DNA of 23,903 bases from an uncultured Anaerotruncus sp. (GTDB lineage: Bacteria > Bacillota > Clostridia > Oscillospirales > Ruminococcaceae), in the NCBI RefSeq assembly GCF_902490045.1, contig NZ_CABUCJ010000030.1, positions 1 through 23,903 on the forward strand. The letters run 5' to 3'. The notes beneath the pieces were generated by a model. That model saw only the letters and a list, made by a program, of their open reading frames with translations. It made no database searches and had not been told where the DNA came from. How positions within the stretch are numbered: the stretch's first letter is position 1; each line of letters starts with the position of its first letter. Positions 8,162 to 13,963 of this stretch are shown one piece after another. Made by a program: the position numbers and the translations under genes.

Positions 8162-8189
8162 TTGACTTTTTCAACATTTAGTATACACT
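8162..8189 (+). promoter_or_regulatory. Probable promoter of the zinc-ribbon gene
   Basis: TTGACT (8162-8167) and TACACT (8184-8189) lie 16 bp apart on the plus strand. The -35 box is good and the -10 box is weak. A short inverted repeat GTTGA/TCAAC (8161-8175) overlaps the -35 box. Confidence 0.55.
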
Positions 8190-8218
8190 TGTACCAACGG
8201 TTTCCGGAGGTGACAGAG

Positions 8219-8587
8219 ATGTTCTTTCTAGGTATATTCGGCGCGAACAGCAAAGTAGTACCCGTCGGACAGGTTTCCGCGGCGGCCTGTCCCGCCTGCG
8301 GGGAAACGGTTTCCCTCAGCGTCTGCCGCCGCTACAGCTATGTCCACTTCTTTTTCATCCCGCTCGTCAAGTACGATTCCGTCTACCTGGCCGCCTGCCC
8401 CCGCTGCGCGAGCGTCTTCGAGCTCGACCCCGCGCTCGGCAGGCGGCTCGCGCATGACGGGGAAATCACGGTGCCGCCGGGCGGACTGCGCCTGCTGCGC
8501 AATAACCTTACCCCACGCTGTCCCGCCTGCGGCGCGCCGCAGCAGAGGAACAGCCTCTACTGCAATCGGTGCGGCGCAAAGCTCTGA
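8219..8587 (+). CDS. Small zinc-ribbon protein, function unknown
   Basis: A 122-residue protein with four cysteine knuckles: CPACG near residue 24, CPRC near 60, CPACG near 101 and CNRCG near 115. The first pair flanks an aromatic-rich segment (YVHFFFIPLVKYDS), a layout seen in the zinc_ribbon_15-like family; the C-terminal pair is a compact zinc ribbon. The ATG is preceded by GGAGGTGA 4 nt upstream, close to a perfect anti-16S match, which decides the start over an upstream in-frame ATG at 8132. The N-terminal MFFLGIFGA is hydrophobic but short. It is transcribed divergently from the GHL10 operon and ends at a shared terminator. Zinc binding is likely; the biological role is not known. Confidence 0.85.
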   Translation: MFFLGIFGANSKVVPVGQVSAAACPACGETVSLSVCRRYSYVHFFFIPLVKYDSVYLAACPRCASVFELDPALGRRLAHDGEITVPPGGLRLLRNNLTPRCPACGAPQQRNSLYCNRCGAKL

Positions 8588-8635
8588 TTCCTGCATCCCG
8601 GCAAAAATTTTCGGCGTTCCGCAATCAACAGACAG

Positions 8636-8666
8636 AAAAAGGCAGCCGCAATGCGGCTGCCTTTTT
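8636..8666. terminator. Bidirectional terminator
   Basis: GGCAGCCGC (8641-8649) pairs with 8653-8661 around a 3-nt loop, flanked by five A (8636-8640) and five T (8662-8666). It can end both the zinc-ribbon gene and the convergent helicase gene. Confidence 0.92.
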
Positions 8667-8671
8667 GGGTT

Positions 8672-9943
8672 TCAATGCTTGCGCGGGGGGCGTCCGGCGG
8701 ACTTTTGCTGCTTTTGCGGCTGCTGGCGCACCGGCTTCGGCTTCGCGGCGCGCTGCTCGCGCGGCGGGCGCTGGGGGCGCGGCTGCTTGGGCGGCGCCTC
8801 GAACACCTCCATCGGGTAGGGGTGGTCCTCCACCACGGGGATTTTTTTGCCGATCAGCTTTTCGATCTCCTTGAGCTCGTCCATCTCCTCGATGCTGCAA
8901 AAGGAGATCGCCGTCCCCGACAGCCCTGCGCGCGCCGTGCGCCCGATGCGGTGCACATACGTCTCGGGGATGTTGGGCAGGTCGTAGTTGATGACGTGGG
9001 AGAGCTCGTCGATGTCGATGCCGCGCGCGGCGATGTCGGTCGCCACGAGCACGCGGATCTCCCCCGCCTTGAAGGCGCTCAGCGCCCGCTGGCGGGCGTT
9101 CTGGCTCTTGTTGCCGTGGATCGCCTGCGCCTCGACGCCCGCCTTGGCGAGCTCCCGGGCCACCCGGTCGGCGCCGTGCTTGGTGAAGGTGAACACGAGC
9201 GCCGAGACGATGCCCGGGTCTTTGAGCAGGTGCACGAGCAGGCGGCGCTTGTTGGGCTTGTCCACAAAGTAGAGCCGCTGGTCGATCACCTCGACGGGGG
9301 ATGAAACGGGATTCACCGCCACCTTGACCGGGTCGGTGAGGATGCGGTCGCACAGGCGCATGATGCTCTCGGGCATCGTGGCGGAGAAAAAGAGGGTCTG
9401 CCGCTTCTGCGGCACCCGGGCGATGATCTTCTCCACGTCGTGGATAAATCCCATGTCGAGCATCCGGTCGGCCTCGTCGAGCACCAGCGTCTCGACGTGC
9501 GACAGGTCGATGTACCCCTGCCCGATCAGGTCGTTGAGCCTGCCGGGGGTGGCGACGAGGATGTCGATGCCGCGGCGGAGCTCGTCCACCTGCGGGTTCT
9601 GGGAGACGCCGCCGAAGATGACGGCGGTGCGCAGGCGCAGGTAGTGGCCGTAGGCCTTAAAGCTGTCGGAAATCTGGAGCGCGAGCTCGCGGGTCGGTGT
9701 GAGCACGAGCGCGCGGATGACGCGCGGCGCGCCTGGCTGGGGCTTTTGGGCGGAGAGCCGCTGCAAAATCGGCATGGCGAACGCGGCGGTCTTGCCGGTG
9801 CCCGTCTGGGCGCAGCCGAGCACGTCGCGGCCCTCGAGCGCGGGCGGAATCGCCTTCTGCTGGATGGGGGACGGGGCGGAATAGCCCTCGTCGGCCGCAG
9901 CGCGCAGGATGGGCGGTATCAATTTCAGTTGTTCAAATTTCAT
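8672..9943 (-). CDS. DEAD-box ATP-dependent RNA helicase, RhlE-like
   Basis: A 423-residue cytoplasmic helicase with all expected motifs: Q motif ending near Q29, AQTGTGKT (45-52), PTREL (83-87), TPGR (132-135), DEAD (156-159), SAT (187-189), and in the second lobe ATDIAARGID and HRIGRTAR. The tail beyond about residue 365 is rich in Pro, Gln, Arg and Lys and probably binds RNA non-specifically, as in RhlE/CshA-type enzymes that act in ribosome assembly, RNA decay or cold adaptation. The ATG at 9943 opens the Q-motif region directly. The nearest purine-rich site (AAAGGA) is about 13 nt upstream, rather far. It is a single gene with its own promoter and terminator. Confidence 0.93.
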   Translation of the reverse strand: MKFEQLKLIPPILRAAADEGYSAPSPIQQKAIPPALEGRDVLGCAQTGTGKTAAFAMPILQRLSAQKPQPGAPRVIRALVLTPTRELALQISDSFKAYGHYLRLRTAVIFGGVSQNPQVDELRRGIDILVATPGRLNDLIGQGYIDLSHVETLVLDEADRMLDMGFIHDVEKIIARVPQKRQTLFFSATMPESIMRLCDRILTDPVKVAVNPVSSPVEVIDQRLYFVDKPNKRRLLVHLLKDPGIVSALVFTFTKHGADRVARELAKAGVEAQAIHGNKSQNARQRALSAFKAGEIRVLVATDIAARGIDIDELSHVINYDLPNIPETYVHRIGRTARAGLSGTAISFCSIEEMDELKEIEKLIGKKIPVVEDHPYPMEVFEAPPKQPRPQRPPREQRAAKPKPVRQQPQKQQKSAGRPPRKH

Positions 9944-9993
9944 AAGTTGTGCAGATTCCTTTTGTTCAATTCACAGTTTCTGTGTAAGCTGTA

Positions 9994-10023
9994 AGTATAC
10001 CACACTTCCGGCCGGATTGCCAG
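9994..10023 (-). promoter_or_regulatory. Promoter of the helicase gene
   Basis: On the minus strand CTGGCA (10018-10023), an 18-bp spacer and TATACT (9994-9999). The -10 is preceded by TGG, an extended -10, which would offset the weak -35. The leader is about 45 nt. Confidence 0.7.
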
Positions 10024-10100
10024 TAAAAATTCCCCACGCTCATACGGACAGGCGCGCACGGCATAGATATGCAGAAGAAAACGCTTTGGGAAGTGACGCA

Positions 10101-10958
10101 ATGAAGGCAATCAACAGGGCGATCCTGCCGCTGGCCCTCGCGCTGGCGGTGGCGCTGGGCGGCATCGCAGCGCGCGGCGTCCGGGCGGTGAACGCGCCGG
10201 CGGAACCGGAGGGAATCGAGCTGCCGATCGTGATGTACCACCACGTGCTCAAGGAGCAGGCGCGGCTCAACAAATACACCGTCTCCCCCGACGAGTTCCG
10301 GTCGGACATGGAATACCTGCGGGCGGAAGGCTACACCCCGATCGTGATCGCCGACCTGCTCGCCTACGTGGAAGAGGGCGCGCCGCTGCCCGAGCGGCCG
10401 GTCATGATCACCTTCGACGACGGGTACGAGAGCTTCCACGAGTACGTCTTCCCTATCCTGAAGGAGTACGGCTTCAAGGCGGTCTATTCCATTGTGGGCA
10501 GGTACGCCGACCAGTATTCCTCCGTGGACGACCACCACATCCGCTATTCCCACTCGACGTGGAACGAGCTGCGCGAGATGCACGACAGCGGCCTCGTGGA
10601 GATTCAAAACCACTCCTACAACCTGCATGAGAATCAGAACGGCCGCCACGGCTCGATGCGCAAACCGGGCGAGGGGCTGGCATCCTACCAGACGATGCTG
10701 GAGACCGACCTCGGCAAGCTCCAGGACGAATGCGAGGAGTTCCTCGACTGGACGCCCACCTGCTTCACCTACCCGTTCGGACAGATCAGCAAGGAGGCGC
10801 TGCCGGTGATCCGGGGGATGGGCTTTTCCGCGGCGCTGACCTGCGAGGAAAAGCTCAACTACATCACGGGCGATCCGGAGCAGCTCTACCACCTGCGGCG
10901 GTTCAACCGCCCGCACGGCACGCCGTTCCAAACGATCCTCGAGCGCGCCCGCAAATAA
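10101..10958 (+). CDS. Secreted polysaccharide deacetylase (NodB homology)
   Basis: A 285-residue protein with an N-terminal signal segment (about 6-30) followed by a NodB-type domain. TFDDGY (104-109) supplies D106 and D107. HSYNLH (171-176) supplies the metal histidines H171 and H176. TYPFG (223-227) is motif 3, and a basic RFNRPHG near 267-273 closes the domain. It should remove acetyl groups from GlcNAc-containing polymers such as peptidoglycan or exopolysaccharide outside the membrane. The ATG at 10101 gives a proper signal peptide; GGGAAGTGA about 5 nt upstream is a modest ribosome site. An in-frame extension toward 9909 lies in promoter DNA and looks non-coding. I see no clear promoter. 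It is convergent with rlmH. Confidence 0.9.
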   Translation: MKAINRAILPLALALAVALGGIAARGVRAVNAPAEPEGIELPIVMYHHVLKEQARLNKYTVSPDEFRSDMEYLRAEGYTPIVIADLLAYVEEGAPLPERPVMITFDDGYESFHEYVFPILKEYGFKAVYSIVGRYADQYSSVDDHHIRYSHSTWNELREMHDSGLVEIQNHSYNLHENQNGRHGSMRKPGEGLASYQTMLETDLGKLQDECEEFLDWTPTCFTYPFGQISKEALPVIRGMGFSAALTCEEKLNYITGDPEQLYHLRRFNRPHGTPFQTILERARK

Positions 10959-10983
10959 TCAAGGGGGTTCACCCAACCCATTC

Positions 10984-11023
10984 AAAAGTTTCGCCCGCCT
11001 TTTCAAAGGCGGGCGAAACTTTT
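10984..11023. terminator. Bidirectional terminator
   Basis: A 19-bp perfect inverted repeat (10984-11002 and 11005-11023) with a 2-nt gap. It starts with AAAAGTTTCGCCCGCC, so either strand ends in a T-run. It lies between the convergent deacetylase and rlmH genes. Confidence 0.92.
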
Positions 11024-11043
11024 GGCTGAAAAAGCGAAAGTCC

Positions 11044-11526
11044 TTATTTATGATACTTCGCGTTCGCGTTGATCGAGAAGGCGCGGTAGAGCTGTTCGAG
11101 CAGCAGCACCCGCGCGAGCTGGTGCGGGAAGGTCATCGGCGACATCGAAAGCCGCAGCGACGCGGCGTTTTTCACCGCGTCGGACAGCCCGTAAGAACCG
11201 CCGATCACAAACGCGAGGCTCCCCGCGCCCGACGCGGCCGCCCGCGCGATGTAGTCCGCAAGTCCCTCGGAGGAGAGCGTCTTCCCCTCGATGCACATCG
11301 CGACCACCCGCGCGCCCTTCGGGATTTTCTCGAGGATGCGCTCCCCCTCCCTTTCCACGCAGGAGCGGACCTGCGCGGGCGAGGGGTTCTCCCCCAGCCG
11401 GAATTCGTCGACCTCCACGACCGACGCCTTGCTCCAAAGCCCCATCCGCTTGAGGTATTCCGCGCAGCCGTCGCGCATCCACGCCTCCTTGAGCCTGCCG
11501 ACCGCGATCACCTGTACCGCGGTCAC
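11044..11526 (-). CDS. rlmH: 23S rRNA (pseudouridine1915-N3) methyltransferase
   Basis: A 160-residue SPOUT-class enzyme that methylates pseudouridine 1915 in helix 69 of 23S rRNA, using S-adenosylmethionine. The knot region shows FVIGGSYGLSD (106-116), and the C-terminus LSMSPMTFPHQLARVLLLEQ with AKYHK at the end is typical of RlmH. The frame continues upstream to 11790, but the normal length of about 159 residues and the start VTAVQVIAVG point to GTG at 11526. That GTG overlaps the stop of the preceding gene by four bases (GTGA), so translation is probably coupled. Confidence 0.93.
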   Translation of the reverse strand: MTAVQVIAVGRLKEAWMRDGCAEYLKRMGLWSKASVVEVDEFRLGENPSPAQVRSCVEREGERILEKIPKGARVVAMCIEGKTLSSEGLADYIARAAASGAGSLAFVIGGSYGLSDAVKNAASLRLSMSPMTFPHQLARVLLLEQLYRAFSINANAKYHK

Positions 11527-12317
11527 AGTACCACCATCTCGGACGGACCCGACCTGGAGGCGACGGCCAGCGTGAAGTCGATCCCCTCCCGCATGCCGCC
11601 CGCCGTCAGCGCGCAGTAGGACGCCTGGTAGGCGTTTTCGGGCGTGTTGCTGTTCTGGGAGAGGTGCCCGAGTACAAAGCGGGTGCTCCCCGAACGGACC
11701 AGGTCGATCAGCTGCCGCGCGCAACAGTCGTTCGAGAGGTGCCCCGTGTCGGAGGCAATCCGCCGCTTCAAATAGTAGGGGTAATCGCACGCGCTGAGCA
11801 TCCCCGGCTCATAGTTCGATTCAAGCATCACGAGGTCGCAGCCGCGCAGCATCCGCGCGACGCTGTCGCTTATGTATCCCATGTCGGTGGCGACCGCCAG
11901 CCGCCGCCCGTCGGGGGTCTGAATCCGGTATCCGACGCTGTGCGCGCTGTCGTGCGGCGTGTCGAAGCTGTCGATTTCGAGCGAACCGACGCACAGGCGC
12001 GTCCCCGGCTCCACCGGATGGGCCTCCTGCCCCGGGACGAGCGTCCCGTCCCACCGCAGCCGCTCGAGCACCTCGGGCGTCGCGTAGAGGGGCACACCCA
12101 GCTTTTTGAGGAGCACCCGCAGGCCGCTCACATGGTCGGTGTGCTCGTGGGTGACGAGCACCGCGCCGATCGAGCGCGGCTCGATCCCGCGGGACTCCAT
12201 CGCCGCCAGCAGCTGCTTGCAGGAGCGCCCCGCGTCGACAAGCACCGCCGAGTCGGAGGCGGCGACATAGGTGCTGTTCCCGCTGGAGCCGGAAAACAGC
12301 GTGCAAAACCGGGCCAT
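11523..12317 (-). CDS. Metallo-beta-lactamase-fold hydrolase, WalJ/YycJ-like
   Basis: A 264-residue protein. FCTLFSGSSGN (4-14) and the zinc motif HEHTDH (57-62) are characteristic of the WalJ/YycJ group; later metal-site regions include DTPHDSAHSVGY and GHLSNDC. Family members are zinc-dependent and have been linked to nuclease activity and to cell-wall or DNA-replication control in other Bacillota. ATG at 12317 is chosen over an upstream ATG at 12350 because GGGAGG sits 6 nt before it. Unlike the textbook arrangement, no walRK genes are adjacent; it lies between murA and rlmH. I see no separate promoter in the 64-bp gap after murA, so it probably depends on read-through. Confidence 0.87.
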   Translation of the reverse strand: MARFCTLFSGSSGNSTYVAASDSAVLVDAGRSCKQLLAAMESRGIEPRSIGAVLVTHEHTDHVSGLRVLLKKLGVPLYATPEVLERLRWDGTLVPGQEAHPVEPGTRLCVGSLEIDSFDTPHDSAHSVGYRIQTPDGRRLAVATDMGYISDSVARMLRGCDLVMLESNYEPGMLSACDYPYYLKRRIASDTGHLSNDCCARQLIDLVRSGSTRFVLGHLSQNSNTPENAYQASYCALTAGGMREGIDFTLAVASRSGPSEMVVL

Positions 12318-12341
12318 AGGCATCCTCCCGAATGAAATTTG

Positions 12342-12377
12342 AAAAAACAAACGGCCGGCTCAAAAATCAGCCGGCCG
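12342..12377 (-). terminator. Terminator or attenuator after murA
   Basis: CGGCCGGCT (12352-12360) pairs with 12369-12377 (8-nt loop), followed on the minus strand by TTTG and six T (12342-12347). It lies 4 bp past the murA stop and close before the walJ-like ribosome site, so partial read-through is likely. Confidence 0.85.
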
Positions 12378-12381
12378 GAGG

Positions 12382-13665
12382 TCAGAGCGCAGCCTTGAGC
12401 TCGCCGTCGGGGAGCACGACCTTGCGGATGTCCGCGCCGAGCGCCTCGAGCTTTTCCACGATATTTTCGTAGCCCCGCTCGATGTGCTCGATGTCCTCGA
12501 TCTCGGTGACCCCGTGCGCCGCCATCGCGGCGATCAGCACCGCCGCGCCCGCGCGCAGGTCGACCGCGCGCACCGGGGCGGCCGTCAGCCGGGGCACGCC
12601 CTCGACGACGGCGACCTTGCCGTCCACCTGGATCTGCGCGCCCATCCGGCGCAGCTCGTCGACATAGCGGAAGCGGTTGTCCCACACGCCCTCGGTCACG
12701 ATGCTCGTCCCGTTCGCCATCGAAAGCAGCGCGGTCATCTGCGGCTGCATATCGGTCGGAAAGCCGGGGTGGGGCATCGTCTTGAGGTTGACCTTGTTCA
12801 GCTCCCCCGCGCGCGTCACGCGGATCGAATCATCGTATTCGATCACCTCCGCGCCCGCCTTCTCGAGCTTTTCGGTGATCGCCTCGAGGTGCTTGGGGAT
12901 GACGTTCTTCACAAGCACGTCCCCGCCGGTCGCCGCGGCGGCGACCATATAGGTGCCCGCCTCGATCTGGTCGGGGATGATCGAATAGGTGGTCCCGTGC
13001 AGGATGTCCACCCCGTGGATTTTGATGACGTCGGTGCCCGCGCCACGGATATCCGCGCCCATCGAGTTGAGGAAGTTGGCCAGGTCGACGATGTGGGGTT
13101 CCTTGGCGCAGTTCTCGAGGACGGTGATCCCCTTGGCCTTGACCGACGCGAGCATGACGTTGATCGTCGCGCCGACCGACACCACGTCGAAATAGATGTG
13201 CGCGCCGAGCAGCATGTCCGCTTTCGCGTTGATCATGCCGCTGTCGATCGAGACGGTTGCGCCGAGCGCCTCAAACCCCTTCATGTGCTGGTCGATCGGG
13301 CGGACCCCGAAATTGCAGCCGCCCGGCATCGAGACGCTCGCCCGGTTGCAGCGGGCGAGCAGGGTGCCCAGCAGGTAGTAGGAGGCGCGCATATACCGCG
13401 CGAGCTCATACGGGACGACCGGCTCGGTGATGTAGGTGGTGTCCACCTCGACGGTGGTGCGGTCGAGCATCCGCACCGACGCGCCGAGCGCGCGCAGGAT
13501 TTTGAAGAGCATCGTGATGTCGCTGATGTTGGGGATATTCTCAATGACGCATTTTCCCTGCGCCAGGATCGTCGCCGGAATGATCGCAACGGCGGCGTTC
13601 TTCGCGCCGCTGATGGTGACCTCGCCGCAAAGCCGGGTATCGCCCTGCACAATAAACTTTTCCAT
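12382..13665 (-). CDS. murA: UDP-N-acetylglucosamine 1-carboxyvinyltransferase
   Basis: A 427-residue enzyme that transfers enolpyruvate from PEP to UDP-GlcNAc, the first committed step of peptidoglycan synthesis, in the cytoplasm. SGAKNA (19-24) carries the substrate lysine K22; PGGCNFGVRP (114-123) carries the catalytic, fosfomycin-sensitive cysteine C117. MRASYYLLG and GFPTDMQPQ are further family signatures. ATG at 13665 gives the standard N-terminus MEKFIVQGDTRL and has GGAGAAGG 8 nt upstream; a longer frame to 13704 lacks a ribosome site. Many Bacillota carry two murA copies; which paralogue this is cannot be told here. The gene has a long structured leader. Confidence 0.95.
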   Translation of the reverse strand: MEKFIVQGDTRLCGEVTISGAKNAAVAIIPATILAQGKCVIENIPNISDITMLFKILRALGASVRMLDRTTVEVDTTYITEPVVPYELARYMRASYYLLGTLLARCNRASVSMPGGCNFGVRPIDQHMKGFEALGATVSIDSGMINAKADMLLGAHIYFDVVSVGATINVMLASVKAKGITVLENCAKEPHIVDLANFLNSMGADIRGAGTDVIKIHGVDILHGTTYSIIPDQIEAGTYMVAAAATGGDVLVKNVIPKHLEAITEKLEKAGAEVIEYDDSIRVTRAGELNKVNLKTMPHPGFPTDMQPQMTALLSMANGTSIVTEGVWDNRFRYVDELRRMGAQIQVDGKVAVVEGVPRLTAAPVRAVDLRAGAAVLIAAMAAHGVTEIEDIEHIERGYENIVEKLEALGADIRKVVLPDGELKAAL

Positions 13666-13818
13666 CTTGACCGCCTTCTCCGCGCGCGCCGCACATTTTT
13701 TCAAAGCCGCGCCCCGGCTTCACGCGCGTCCGGCCGGGGCGAAGAGGATTTTGGTGAAAGGCTGTCCGCCGCGCCGAAGCGCGCGGCAAACAGATGCGCA
13801 GCAAAAGCGCATTTCAAT
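13666..13818 (-). promoter_or_regulatory. Structured 5' leader of murA
   Basis: About 150 nt between the predicted transcription start and the murA ATG hold three successive hairpins: ATGCGC at 13794-13799 with 13807-13812; a GC-rich stem around 13766-13787 capped by a TTCG tetraloop; and a 9-bp stem at 13710-13718 with 13733-13741. The last ends about 45 nt before the start codon. No known riboswitch was recognised. Confidence 0.5.
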
Positions 13819-13824
13819 ACATAT

Positions 13825-13853
13825 AGTATATCACCGCATCGCACAAAATAAAA
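13825..13853 (-). promoter_or_regulatory. Putative promoter of murA
   Basis: TATACT (13825-13830) is a good -10 box. The matching -35 (TTTTAT, 13848-13853, 17-bp spacer) is weak. This is the only convincing -10 in the gap. Confidence 0.55.
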
Positions 13854-13876
13854 GAGGAATTTTTGTGATGATTCTT

Positions 13877-13900
13877 AAAAACCGGCTCGATTTTTGCCGG
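13877..13900 (-). terminator. Second terminator downstream of the M23 peptidase gene
   Basis: A 5-bp stem CCGGC/GCCGG (13882-13886 and 13896-13900) is followed on the minus strand by five T (13877-13881). It backs up the stronger terminator just before it. Confidence 0.6.
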
Positions 13901-13908
13901 ATGATGGC

Positions 13909-13948
13909 AAAAACGCGCCCCGCGCGCTGGAAAGCGTGCGGGGCGCGT
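13909..13948 (-). terminator. Main terminator of the M23 peptidase gene
   Basis: ACGCGCCCCGC (13913-13923) pairs with 13938-13948 and the loop contains a further small stem. On the minus strand the stem runs into TTTTT (13909-13913). Confidence 0.87.
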
Positions 13949-13963
13949 GTGTCCGCGGGAAAT

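Noticed and set aside
9909..10100. N-terminal extension of the polysaccharide deacetylase
   Set aside because: It would read through the helicase promoter region and place about 64 non-signal residues before the signal peptide.
10024..10100. A promoter for the polysaccharide deacetylase
   Set aside because: No -35/-10 pair with acceptable spacing could be supported, so none is listed.
11527..11790. N-terminal extension of rlmH to 248 codons
   Set aside because: The extra residues are an Arg/His-rich shadow of the walJ-like gene, and RlmH proteins are normally about 159 residues.
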